From NCBI RefSeq assembly GCF_015500075.1, contig NZ_CP045496.1:620001-684000 (forward strand): 64,000 nucleotides of DNA, written 5' to 3'. The position numbers and the translations under genes are program-made. Shown in pieces: positions 28,727-37,015 of this stretch. The stretch comes from Mesorhizobium sp. INR15 (GTDB lineage: Bacteria > Pseudomonadota > Alphaproteobacteria > Rhizobiales > Rhizobiaceae). Below the pieces are notes generated by a model. That model did not search any database, was not told where the DNA came from, and worked only from the letters and a program-made list of their open reading frames with translations. How positions within the stretch are numbered: the first letter of the stretch is position 1; each line of letters begins with the position of its first letter.

Positions 28727-29533
28727 ATGACAATCCACACGACAATCAAGTCATCCATTGCCGCAATCTTGTTCGGCGCCGCCGGCCTGGGCCTTGGCGT
28801 ACAGGCTGCCAGCGCCGACGCGCTGGCTGATATCACCAAGGCCGGCACCATCAATGTCGGCGTCTTCGCCGACTTTCCGCCCTTCTCCTCGGCCAGCGCC
28901 GACATGAGCCTCAAGGGCTATGACATGGATGTGGCGCAATACATCGCCGATGCCCTGAAGGTGAAGCTCAATCCTGTCGCGGTCACCGGCCAAAACCGCA
29001 TCCCATACCTCAACGACCATCGCGTCGACCTCCTGATGAGCGTCGGCTATTCGAAGGAACGTGAGCAGGTGATCGACTTCGCCGCCGCCTATGCGCCCTA
29101 CTATATCGCCGTGATCGGTCCGGCGGCGCTGGCTGTCAAAGGCAAGGAAGACCTTGCCGACAAGTCGATCGCCGTCAACCGCGGCACGCTCGAAGACACC
29201 TCGCTCACTGAAGTCGCACCGGCCTCGGCCGACATCAAGCGCTTCGACAACTACAATTCCGTCATCCAGGCCTTCATCTCCGGGCAGACACAGCTGATGG
29301 TCGTCGGCAACGACGTCGGGGCGCAGGTGCTGGCCAAGCAGGACGCGCTGAAGCCGGAACAAAAGTTCCAGCTGATGACGTCGCCTTCGCATATCGGCCT
29401 CAACAAGAATGAAGACGCGCTGAAGAAGGCGGTCAACGATGCCGTCGCCAAGATGCTGGCCGACGGCAAACTGGACGAAAGCTCGAAGGCCTGGCTGAAG
29501 ACGCCGCTCAACCCCGACAACCTCAAGGATTGA
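28727..29533 (+). CDS. Polar amino-acid-type ABC transporter substrate-binding protein
   Basis: A 268-residue periplasmic binding protein (SBP_bac_3). The signal peptide is SSIAAILFGAAGLGLGVQAA with cleavage near ASADA. The mature part starts GTINVGVFADFPPFSSASAD and continues LKGYDMDVAQYIADAL, VDLLMSVGYSKEREQVIDFA and KSIAVNRGTLEDTSL, all typical of the family. The strong GGGGAA site precedes the ATG. It follows the ureohydrolase gene by 81 nt and precedes two permease genes, suggesting an arginine-, agmatine- or guanidinobutyrate-like ligand (inference from context). Confidence 0.92.
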   Translation: MTIHTTIKSSIAAILFGAAGLGLGVQAASADALADITKAGTINVGVFADFPPFSSASADMSLKGYDMDVAQYIADALKVKLNPVAVTGQNRIPYLNDHRVDLLMSVGYSKEREQVIDFAAAYAPYYIAVIGPAALAVKGKEDLADKSIAVNRGTLEDTSLTEVAPASADIKRFDNYNSVIQAFISGQTQLMVVGNDVGAQVLAKQDALKPEQKFQLMTSPSHIGLNKNEDALKKAVNDAVAKMLADGKLDESSKAWLKTPLNPDNLKD

Positions 29534-29539
29534 GTTCCG

Positions 29540-30196
29540 ATGGCCTTTGCCTGGCTTCCAGGTGCCGCGGGCGATATAGCGCGCGGCGCCTTCACGACGA
29601 TCCTGCTGATCGCCGTGACCACGCTGGCGGGAACGCTGCTGAGCATTATCGGCGCGGCGGGACGCCGGAACGGCCCCGTGATGCTGAAGCGGGCGATTGC
29701 CGTCTATGTCGAGGTTGTGCGCAACACGCCATTCCTGGTGCAGCTGTTCTTCATTTTCTTCGGGCTGCCCAGCCTCGGCATCAGGCTCGACCCGGTACTG
29801 GCCGCCATTGTGGCGATGACGCTCAATATGGCGGCCTATACGATCGAGATCGTCGGCGCCGGGCTTGACGCGGTGCCGCATGGACAGTCGGAAGCGGCCC
29901 TCGCGCTCGGCTTGCGGCCGCGCCAGGTCTTCGTCAAGATCGTGCTGCCGCAAGCGCTCAAGGTGATCTATCCGGCGCTGACCAGCCAGATCGTCATCAT
30001 GATGCTGGAGTCCGCCGTGGTGTCGCAGATCGCGGTACGCGAACTTACCTACGAGGCCGACATGCTGCAGGCACGCACGTTCCGGTCCTTTGAGACCTAT
30101 TTCGTGGTGACGCTGGTCTATCTCGCCCTGTCGATGGCCTTGCGCCGGCTGTTGGTCACTGGCGGACGCCGCGTCCTGGGGGCTGGTGTGTCATGA
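29540..30196 (+). CDS. Polar amino-acid ABC transporter permease 1
   Basis: A 218-residue HisM/GlnP-type permease with about five membrane helices. Family signatures are VEVVRNTPFLVQLFFIFFGLP and the EAA loop GQSEAALALGLRPRQVFVKI followed by VLPQALKVIYPAL. It starts 6 nt after the binding protein and overlaps the next permease by 4 nt. Confidence 0.92.
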   Translation: MAFAWLPGAAGDIARGAFTTILLIAVTTLAGTLLSIIGAAGRRNGPVMLKRAIAVYVEVVRNTPFLVQLFFIFFGLPSLGIRLDPVLAAIVAMTLNMAAYTIEIVGAGLDAVPHGQSEAALALGLRPRQVFVKIVLPQALKVIYPALTSQIVIMMLESAVVSQIAVRELTYEADMLQARTFRSFETYFVVTLVYLALSMALRRLLVTGGRRVLGAGVS

Positions 30197-30837
30197 TCGA
30201 ATTCACCTTCTGGGACATCGTGAGAAATCTGCTGTTCGCCGCACGCTGGACGGTGCTGCTGTCGCTGGCCGCCTTCATTGGCGGCGGCGTGGTTGGCATG
30301 GCTGTACTTTTCTTCAGGATCGCCAAGAACAAATGGAGCCGGCGGCTTGCCTCCGCCTATATCGCGCTGTTCCAGGGAACGCCGCTCTTGATGCAGCTGT
30401 TCCTGATGTTCTTTGGCCTGCCTATGCTCGGGCTTCGCATCGAGCCGTGGACGGCGGCGGTGCTCGGCCTCACCTTCTTCGCCAGCGCCTATCTCGCCGA
30501 GATCTGGCGCAGCGGCGTGGCCGCATTGCCGCTTGGCCAGTGGGATGCCGGCGCCAGCCTCGGCCTGCACTATCTGCAGGAACTAAGGCTAATCATCCTG
30601 CCGCAAGCGTTTTCGATTACCCGCGCGCCGACTGTCGGGTTCCTGGTGCAGCTCATCAAGTCGACAGCGCTCACCTCGATCATCGGCTTCGAGGAGCTGG
30701 TGCGGACCTCCAACGCCATCAACAATGCCACCTTCGAGCCCTTCAAGGTCTATGGGCTGGTGGCGCTGATCTTCTTCGTCATGTGTTTTCCGCTGACGCA
30801 ATATGCGCGTAGGCTGGAGCGCGCGGCGGCTCACTGA
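30193..30837 (+). CDS. Polar amino-acid ABC transporter permease 2
   Basis: A 214-residue HisQ/GlnP-type permease. Signatures are IALFQGTPLLMQLFLMFFGLP and the EAA loop LGQWDAGASLGLHYLQELRL followed by IILPQAFSITRAP. It forms a heterodimer with permease 1, coupled through an ATGA overlap. No ATPase gene follows: the next gene is a hypothetical on the opposite strand after 127 nt. The ATP-binding subunit must be encoded elsewhere or shared. Confidence 0.92.
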   Translation: MIEFTFWDIVRNLLFAARWTVLLSLAAFIGGGVVGMAVLFFRIAKNKWSRRLASAYIALFQGTPLLMQLFLMFFGLPMLGLRIEPWTAAVLGLTFFASAYLAEIWRSGVAALPLGQWDAGASLGLHYLQELRLIILPQAFSITRAPTVGFLVQLIKSTALTSIIGFEELVRTSNAINNATFEPFKVYGLVALIFFVMCFPLTQYARRLERAAAH

Positions 30838-30964
30838 ACGGTGATGACGTTGCGCTGCATCAGCTCTTGCCCTGAGGGGACCCTGCCCCCAAAGAGACGC
30901 TGACTGCGCTAAGGAGGCCAGATAGGGGCTCCAAGGTGCTAGGTGCAATAGAACGCGGGCAGGT

Positions 30965-31717
30965 CTATTGCGGAACCGTGAACCCACACTGTTTCTGTTC
31001 CATCTCGACCTGCTTCGTAATGCGTATGGCGTTCTGCGCATAGGCTTCGGTCACGGAGCCGCTGTTCACGGTCTTGTCTTTCAGCGGACTCACGGCTGCG
31101 CAGAGGTGTTCCGCATCCTTCGTAGCGGCCGTCACCGCAGCGGAGTCCGTGGCGATCTCTTGCGCCTGGGCGGCGACGTCGGGCGAACAAGCTGTGGTCG
31201 GCTGCCCCGTCTTAATCTGCGTAGCGCACGCGTTCATGTCCTGGGTGTATTGCTCGACCGACGGGGGTTGGTAGCTGACCCCGATCAGCGTCGCGAGCAC
31301 GGCAAGCGCTGCGCCCAAACCGCCGGCAACCTTCTTGGTCTGTGGATCCATGTTCTTATCGGTCAAGATCAGGAAAACCAGCGGGAGGAAGGCAATCAAC
31401 GTGATGATCGCGCCGAGCTGATTTTGGAAGAAGAATCTGGCCGTGTCGGATGCGCGGGCGGGATCGTGCCTATTGGCCGCCTTCCAAAGCAAGTTGCCGG
31501 CGATTGCGAAAACAGCGATCCCGACCAGCAAGCCAATCAGCAGCGGCATGTTTCCGTGGTCGAACTTGTGCTGGTAGAACAGGTAGATCCCAGCGATCTC
31601 GCCGCCAATGGCGACGATCCAGCAGAGTACGGCGAAAAGGCGCAGCCGCTTCGCGGAAGACTTCTGGCCCTGCGTCGCTTGCCAATCTTTGGTAACGTCT
31701 GGCCTGTTGTCGCTCAT
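30965..31717 (-). CDS. Hypothetical four-helix membrane protein
   Basis: A 250-residue protein I do not recognise. After a polar N-terminus there are four hydrophobic helices (LFAVLCWIVAIGGEIAGIYL, LLIGLLVGIAVFAIAGNLLW, GAIITLIAFLPLVFLILTD, GGLGAALAVLATLIGVSY). A hydrophilic C-terminal domain of about 100 residues follows with four cysteines (NACATQ, TACSPD, HLCAAV, QKQCGF) that could form two disulfides if it is periplasmic. The ATG at 31717 is chosen because GGAGGA precedes it; an upstream in-frame start adds eight residues. It stands alone, convergent with the amino-acid transporter and divergent from the HD-GYP gene. Confidence 0.7.
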   Translation of the reverse strand: MSDNRPDVTKDWQATQGQKSSAKRLRLFAVLCWIVAIGGEIAGIYLFYQHKFDHGNMPLLIGLLVGIAVFAIAGNLLWKAANRHDPARASDTARFFFQNQLGAIITLIAFLPLVFLILTDKNMDPQTKKVAGGLGAALAVLATLIGVSYQPPSVEQYTQDMNACATQIKTGQPTTACSPDVAAQAQEIATDSAAVTAATKDAEHLCAAVSPLKDKTVNSGSVTEAYAQNAIRITKQVEMEQKQCGFTVPQ

Positions 31718-32193
31718 GACCGAATCCTCCGATATCGACACTTTTGCGAGTGGGCAGCAAATCGAAAGGCCAACCCGTTCGGCGCAGCGTCATTGAACCA
31801 ACGTCTTCATCGACTGCCTTGGTGACGCGGCGAAAATGCGAGGGCCGCGCCAGACCACATCCCCATCCATATTGCGCATAAATTGATCCGTCCATACCCA
31901 CGGACGCATCGCCCAGGCGGCGATGGTTCTTCTTCATCTCCGGCCCGAACTTGATGCTGCCTTCCCCGGCGATCCGTCAAAGGCTGCGGTGGTCATAGGA
32001 TCGATCAAAAAGGAACATTGGCAGATCAGAACTGCCGCAGGGTCGAGGGCCTGAGAGCCTAGAAGCGGAATGTCTGGCTCCGGCCCCAAAAACGGAACGT
32101 TCAGTTTCTCGCAGTATTTACGTCAAGCTTGAGACTTTTCCCTAGGTAATAACGGCACGCGGAGCTAGCGTGGGGCTAACTGGGAGGTGGACG
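31718..32193. other. 476-nt divergent intergenic region
   Basis: It separates the hypothetical membrane protein gene (minus) from the HD-GYP/LuxR gene (plus). I found no convincing ORF, tRNA or consensus promoter. The only clear signals are the ribosome-binding sites at its two ends (GGAGGA on the minus side, GGGAGGTGG at about 32182-32190 on the plus side). Confidence 0.5.
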
Positions 32194-33771
32194 ATGACAA
32201 ACGTCTCGATCCGCCGGGCGGACTTTATGATGGTCCTCGCCTATGCTTCGGACCTTGCCACCGGCCATTCGCGCGACTTTGCGCTGAAATCCTGCGTGCT
32301 TGCAATGCGTATCGCCGAGCTTGCGGGCCTTTCCGATGAGGTTCGGCGCAACATCTACCACCAGTCGATGCTGCGTTATGTCGGTTGCAATGCCGACACG
32401 GACCTGCTGTCTGCCACTTTCGGCGACGAAATCGCGCTCCGCCAGGATCTTGTCGGTCTCGACATGGGCAACCGTGCGGAACTGGGCAGGGTCTTCGTGC
32501 AGGCCTTCAAGCGGTTCTACTACGATCTCGAGCCCTATGCGCAGGCCAAGGCGATCGAGGCCGCGATGTCGCAGGCGCTCGCAGTGGCCCGCCCGGTGCT
32601 GACCGCGCATTGCGAGGTCGCGCAGCGGATCGGCGAGCGGCTGGGCCTTTCCGAGGAGATGCGGCGTAATCTTGGACAGATCTACGAACGCTGGGACGGC
32701 AAGGGGCTGCCGCGTGGGCTGAGCGGCGAGGATGTCCTGCCGGCCGTGCGCCTGATTACTTTGGCGCAGGATGTCATTGCGCTCAGCGATGCCGTCGGCA
32801 TCGAGGAGATGGCCGAAATCATCGCCAGCCGCGGCGACGGCCCCTACGAAGCGGATCTGGCCCGGCTCGTCTCAGCAAACGTGTCGGCGCTGATGGAAGG
32901 TATCGGCGCGACGGTCGACCGCGAGACGATTTTGGCGCTCGAGCCCGATCCGCCAGTGGCGTTGAATGAGGCAGACTGCGACCAAGCATTCCTCGCCATC
33001 GCCGACATGATCGACATGCGCATGCCATTCACGCAGGGTCATTCGCGGATGGTGGCGGAACTGGCGGGGGGAGCAGGAGAAGAGATGGGACTGCCGGCCG
33101 CCGACGTCAGTGCCCTGCGTTGGTCGGGCTGCATCCATGATATCGGCGAACTCGTGGTGCCGGTGGCAACCTGGATGCGCAACGGTCCGCTGTCGGTGCG
33201 CGAACGCGACGCGGCCCAACTGCACGCCTATTATGGCGAGCGGGCGCTAGCCTCCTTCGGCCGCGAGGGCGACGCGATGGCCTCACTGGTGCTGCGCCAT
33301 CACGAACGCTTGGATGGCTCCGGCTATCACCGCAAGGTCGGCGGTTCCGACCTGTCGCCGGCGGCGAGGATCCTGGCCGCTGCCGAGGCGTTCCAGACGT
33401 CGCGGGAGGAGCGCCCACACCGCAAGGCGTTGTCCAGCGAGGCGGCGGCGGCGGAACTCCGTACCGCCGTTCGTGAGGGCTGTATCTGTCCCGACGCCGC
33501 CGAGGCTGTACTGTCCTTCGCCGGACAGCGGTCGCGACGCCCGCCGCCCCGGCCGCTGGCCGGCATGACGCCGCGCGAGATCGAGGTGCTGCGCCTGATC
33601 GCCGGCGGCCTCACCGCTAAGGAGACGGCGCGGAAGCTGGATATCTCACCCAAGACCGCAGATCATCATATCCAGAGCGTCTATTCCAGGATCGGCGTGA
33701 CCACCCGCGCCGCCGCCGCGCTCTACGCGGTCGAGCACGGCCTTATCCGACCTGGCGAAACGCAAGCATAG
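32194..33771 (+). CDS. Tandem-HD (HD-GYP) protein with C-terminal LuxR-type HTH
   Basis: A 525-residue putative regulator. Residues about 10-200 form an HD-GYP-like module without the HD dyad: GHSRDFALKS then SMLRYVGCNAD where HDIGK would be, with a later IYERWDGKGLP. Residues 265-400 are a second module with an intact HD pair (His315-Asp316 in CIHDIGELVVP) and HHERLDGSGYH at 369-379 replacing canonical HHExxDGxGYP. Residues 457-515 are a LuxR/GerE HTH (MTPREIEVLRLIAGGLTAKE). It could couple cyclic-di-GMP or another nucleotide signal to transcription. The start at 32194 follows GGGAGGTGG. The small protein and binding-protein genes downstream are in the same direction. Confidence 0.85.
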   Translation: MTNVSIRRADFMMVLAYASDLATGHSRDFALKSCVLAMRIAELAGLSDEVRRNIYHQSMLRYVGCNADTDLLSATFGDEIALRQDLVGLDMGNRAELGRVFVQAFKRFYYDLEPYAQAKAIEAAMSQALAVARPVLTAHCEVAQRIGERLGLSEEMRRNLGQIYERWDGKGLPRGLSGEDVLPAVRLITLAQDVIALSDAVGIEEMAEIIASRGDGPYEADLARLVSANVSALMEGIGATVDRETILALEPDPPVALNEADCDQAFLAIADMIDMRMPFTQGHSRMVAELAGGAGEEMGLPAADVSALRWSGCIHDIGELVVPVATWMRNGPLSVRERDAAQLHAYYGERALASFGREGDAMASLVLRHHERLDGSGYHRKVGGSDLSPAARILAAAEAFQTSREERPHRKALSSEAAAAELRTAVREGCICPDAAEAVLSFAGQRSRRPPPRPLAGMTPREIEVLRLIAGGLTAKETARKLDISPKTADHHIQSVYSRIGVTTRAAAALYAVEHGLIRPGETQA

Positions 33772-33861
33772 GGAATTCACCCCATGTGCGCCTGCCTCGA
33801 GGCGCGCATCCTGATCCTGTCGACGGACCGATGGTGGCCGCGACCGACAGGAGGAAATCAG

Positions 33862-34134
33862 ATGCTTCTCGCAACGACAAAGGTGGCGGACGTCGACCGC
33901 TTCATTCGTATCTTTTCGACCAAGGGCGCCGACAAGCGCCGGCTGCACGGCTCGAACGGTGCGACCGTATTCCGCGACCCCAGCGAGCCCGACCGCGTCT
34001 GGGCGATCTTCGACTGGGACGCCGAGGGCTGGAAGAACTTCGTGTCGGATCCGGAGGTGCCCGCGATCCTGCAGGAAGCTGGTCACGTCGGCAAACCGCA
34101 GGCGGCGCTGCTGCTCGGCCACTACGAGGCCTGA
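33862..34134 (+). CDS. Small dimeric alpha-beta barrel-like protein
   Basis: A 90-residue soluble protein starting MLLATTKVADVDRFIRIFST. The phrases KGADKRRLHGSNGATVFRDP, RVWAIFDWDAEGWKNFVSDP and a C-terminal GKPQAALLLGHYEA resemble a small conserved family with a ferredoxin-like/ABM-type barrel pattern. The ATG at 33862 has AGGAGG at ideal spacing; a longer in-frame start at 33784 lacks one. It lies between the HD-GYP regulator and the binding-protein gene in the same orientation. The function is unknown. Confidence 0.75.
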   Translation: MLLATTKVADVDRFIRIFSTKGADKRRLHGSNGATVFRDPSEPDRVWAIFDWDAEGWKNFVSDPEVPAILQEAGHVGKPQAALLLGHYEA

Positions 34135-34206
34135 CGTCCGCGCTGGCGCACCGCGCGCCGCCGGCGGCGGCGCGTTCGATGAAACCCCTAGAATCGGAGA
34201 AATCAG

Positions 34207-35340
34207 ATGGACTCGAAACCTATCAAGATCGGCCTTATCGCCGAACTCACCGGCCCGTTGTCCTTCATGGGCATCGCCAACGCAAACCTCACGACCATGC
34301 TCGTCGACGACATCAACGCCAAAGGCGGGCTGCTCGGCCGACCGCTGGAACTCGTAATCGAGGACGGCGAGACCACCGACAGCGTTGCCAAGGCAAGGAC
34401 CGCGAAGCTGATCGACGTCGACAAGGTCGATCTGGTCGTCGGCGGCATCTACAGTTCGACCCGCCAGGCCATCAAGAGCGAGGCGGTCACGCGCGGCAAG
34501 ACGCTCTACATCTATACCGAGCAGTACGAGGGACAGGAAAACGATCCCCTGATCTTCTGCACGGGACCCGTGCCCGCGCAGCAGGTCGAGCCGCTGATCC
34601 CGTGGCTGATGAAAAGCACCGGGGTGAAGAAGTTCTATTTACCGTCGGCCGACTACATCTGGCCGCATTTGCTGAACAAGGCGGCGAGCCAGGTGGTGCG
34701 CGCCAATGGCGGCGAGATCGTCGGCGAGGAGTACTTTCCGCTCGACACCGTCGATTTCCGGCGCACCGTGCAGCAGATCATGGCGAGCGGCACCGAGGTG
34801 GTGTTCAACACCCTCGTGCCGCCTGGCCTGACGCCGTTCCTCGAAGAACTGCACAGGGCCGGATTCGGCAAACGCGGCGGCAGGATTGTCTGTACCTACT
34901 TCGACGAGAACTTCTTCAACTTGGTCCCGTCCCAGCAGATCGAGGGCCTCTACAGCTGCCTCGACTACTACCAGGAACTCGACGATCCGTTTGGCCGCGC
35001 GCTCTTGCATCGCTACAGCGATCGATTCCCCGGCAGCGCCATGTTGACCGCGGGCAGCGGCTGCACCGGCCACTACCGCGCGATCACGTTGTGGGAAGCG
35101 GCGGTGAATGAGGCCGGCACGATCGAGCGAGACGCCGTTATCCGGGCGCTCGATCATGCCAGGATAAGTGAGGGACCGGGCGGCCCGGCCGAAATGGTCC
35201 CCGGCCAGCACCATGTTCGCATGAACATGTACATCGCGCAGGCGCAGGGCGGTCGCTTCCGGGTTGTCAGGAACCTGGGCCCGATCAATCCGAACGAGCG
35301 TGTGCTTGCCAACGAACTCCAACTAAGCAAAGCGGGCTGA
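34207..35340 (+). CDS. Amide/urea-type substrate-binding protein without signal peptide (AmiC/FmdD-like)
   Basis: A 377-residue protein of the Peripla_BP_5 group (urea/short-chain amide binding, AmiC-like). Landmarks are IKIGLIAELTGPLSFMGIAN, DDINAKGGLLGRPLELVIED, DLVVGGIYSSTRQAI and EEYFPLDTVDFRRTVQQI. The sequence starts directly with the first beta-strand, so no export signal is present. The ATG at 34207 is well placed behind GGAGA. In Pseudomonas, AmiC of this fold is a cytoplasmic amide sensor, so a sensor role with the HD-GYP/LuxR protein is plausible. No permease or ATPase genes accompany it, and the IS91-type element lies directly downstream, which may have separated it from former partners. 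Confidence 0.82.
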   Translation: MDSKPIKIGLIAELTGPLSFMGIANANLTTMLVDDINAKGGLLGRPLELVIEDGETTDSVAKARTAKLIDVDKVDLVVGGIYSSTRQAIKSEAVTRGKTLYIYTEQYEGQENDPLIFCTGPVPAQQVEPLIPWLMKSTGVKKFYLPSADYIWPHLLNKAASQVVRANGGEIVGEEYFPLDTVDFRRTVQQIMASGTEVVFNTLVPPGLTPFLEELHRAGFGKRGGRIVCTYFDENFFNLVPSQQIEGLYSCLDYYQELDDPFGRALLHRYSDRFPGSAMLTAGSGCTGHYRAITLWEAAVNEAGTIERDAVIRALDHARISEGPGGPAEMVPGQHHVRMNMYIAQAQGGRFRVVRNLGPINPNERVLANELQLSKAG

Positions 35341-35591
35341 GCCGGCCGCGTCGACGACTGTTCTTCCAAGTGGCGCGGGCGGCTGGAAAGTTGCCCTCGC
35401 CACATGCAGAGCAACTGAAGATCATCAGCCGCTATCTCCGCCGTTGGCGCGTTGCGGTCCTCGATACGTGTCGGTCCGCTTTCTAATCTCGCCATCCCCA
35501 AAACGGACAGTCCGAAAACGTGAAGAGTTTCGGGCGCCGGCAGGCGTACGAAAGTCCCCGAGGAAGGAACCCGCGGGCCACAAGTCGATGG

Positions 35592-35822
35592 CTATGGGGA
35601 TTTCGATTTGCGGCTGATGTCGGCGATGGCGCGATCGTCGCCGGGAAGCGCCGCGATTGATACGGACAGGCCGCTTTGGTGCGCTTCCGCGCGATGTTGC
35701 GGGCTCGGCGCTGGTCCGGACGCGCGCCTTTCGGCGTCAGTAGTCACCATGGGCACGCGTGGATCCGTTGCCGGAGGGGACGCGCCTGCGGCTGAAGGCT
35801 CTACCATGCCATGCCGGATCAT
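35592..35822 (-). CDS. Possible small ORF downstream of the IS91 transposase
   Basis: A 76-residue Pro/Ala/Ser/Arg-rich frame starting ATGA over the last codon and stop of the transposase gene. The 4-nt overlap suits translational coupling, but composition is that of random high-GC sequence and I know no family for it. The rest of the 35341-35818 stretch (478 nt) shows no gene and no obvious terminator. Confidence 0.25.
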   Translation of the reverse strand: MIRHGMVEPSAAGASPPATDPRVPMVTTDAERRASGPAPSPQHRAEAHQSGLSVSIAALPGDDRAIADISRKSKSP

Positions 35823-37012
35823 GGGCCGTTCTCCCGGTTCGATGCCGTTGCGTGCGGCGGTCCGCGGGGCTGCCGCCAGCGTTCGAACACCTCAACGACG
35901 ATCATGCGTCCGCGACAGCGTGGGCATGGCGGGCGGAAGTCGTCCGGTTCGTCTGATGTGTCGTCATCGGGCTGCGCGGCGACGTCCAGGAGTTCGCGGG
36001 CGAGCGCGAGGCTGGCCCTGCGGGCGGAGCCAGCGAGTAAGCCGCAATGCCGGATGCGATGGAAGCCACGCGGCAGGACATGGAGCAGGAAGCGGCGGAT
36101 GAACTCGTCGGTGGCGAGCGCCATGACCTGCTGGCGACCGGCGCCGTCGCGGCGGTAGTCCTTGTAACGGAAGGTGACGCCGCTCTCGTCGAGGTGGATG
36201 AGGCGGCTGTTCGAGATCGCGACCCGGTGCGTGTAGCGCGACAGGTAGGCGAGCACCGCTTCCGGACCGGCGAAGGGCGCCTTGGCGTAGACCACCCAGC
36301 GCTTCTTCTGGACCGGCGACAGGTGGCGTAGGAATGCCCGCCGTTCCGCGAGATGAGCAATTGCGCCGAAGAAGGCGAGCCGGCCAGCGTCGTGCAGCGC
36401 GACCAGCCGGGTCAGGAATAGGCGGCGGAACAGCTTGCCGAGCACGCGCACCGGCAGAAGGAAGGCCGGCCGCGATGATATCCAGCGTGCCCCGTCCGGT
36501 GCGATGCCGCCGCCCGGCACGATCATGTGCACATGCGGATGATGCGTCATCGCTGAGCCCCATGTGTGGAGGACGGCGGTGATGCCGATGCGTGCGCCGA
36601 GATGCTTCGGATCGGCGGCGATCGTCAGCATCGTCTCCGACGCCGCCTTGAACAGCAGGTCGTAGACCGCCGACTTGTTCTGGAATGCGATGTCGGCGAC
36701 CTCGGCGGGCAGCGTGAACACGACGTGGAAGTAGCCGACCGGCAGCAGGTCGGCTTCCCGCTCTGCAAGCCATGTCCGCGCGGCCGCACCCTGGCACTTC
36801 GGGCAGTGCCGGTTGCGGCAGGAGTTGTAGGCGATCCGCCATTGGCCACAGTCCTCGCAAGCCTCGACATGACCGCCAAGGGCTGCGGTGCGGCAGTGCT
36901 CGATTGCCGACATGACCTTCAGTTGCTGCAGGCTCAGATGGCCGGCATGGGCGACCCGATAGGCGAGCCCGGCAGCACGGAAGATGTCGGCGACCTCGAT
37001 CGAGGCGCGCAT
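35819..37012 (-). CDS. IS91-family transposase (HUH/Y1 rolling-circle type)
   Basis: A 397-residue rolling-circle transposase. An N-terminal zinc-binding cluster (CEDCGQW ... CRNRHCPKCQG, about residues 40-62) is followed by the HUH motif in MTHHPHVHMIVPGGG. The region YLSRYTHRVAISNSRL holds candidate catalytic tyrosines. A Cys-rich C-terminus follows (RPPCPRCRGRM). The length agrees with complete family members and no frameshift is seen, so it may be active. It follows the tyrosine recombinase by 3 nt. Confidence 0.92.
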   Translation of the reverse strand: MRASIEVADIFRAAGLAYRVAHAGHLSLQQLKVMSAIEHCRTAALGGHVEACEDCGQWRIAYNSCRNRHCPKCQGAAARTWLAEREADLLPVGYFHVVFTLPAEVADIAFQNKSAVYDLLFKAASETMLTIAADPKHLGARIGITAVLHTWGSAMTHHPHVHMIVPGGGIAPDGARWISSRPAFLLPVRVLGKLFRRLFLTRLVALHDAGRLAFFGAIAHLAERRAFLRHLSPVQKKRWVVYAKAPFAGPEAVLAYLSRYTHRVAISNSRLIHLDESGVTFRYKDYRRDGAGRQQVMALATDEFIRRFLLHVLPRGFHRIRHCGLLAGSARRASLALARELLDVAAQPDDDTSDEPDDFRPPCPRCRGRMIVVEVFERWRQPRGPPHATASNRENGP

Positions 37013-37015
37013 GGC

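Noticed and set aside
33786..35111. A 441-codon plus-strand frame over the small barrel and amide-binding genes
   Set aside because: Shadow frame rich in Arg; the binding protein in the other frame has clear family motifs and a proper ribosome-binding site.
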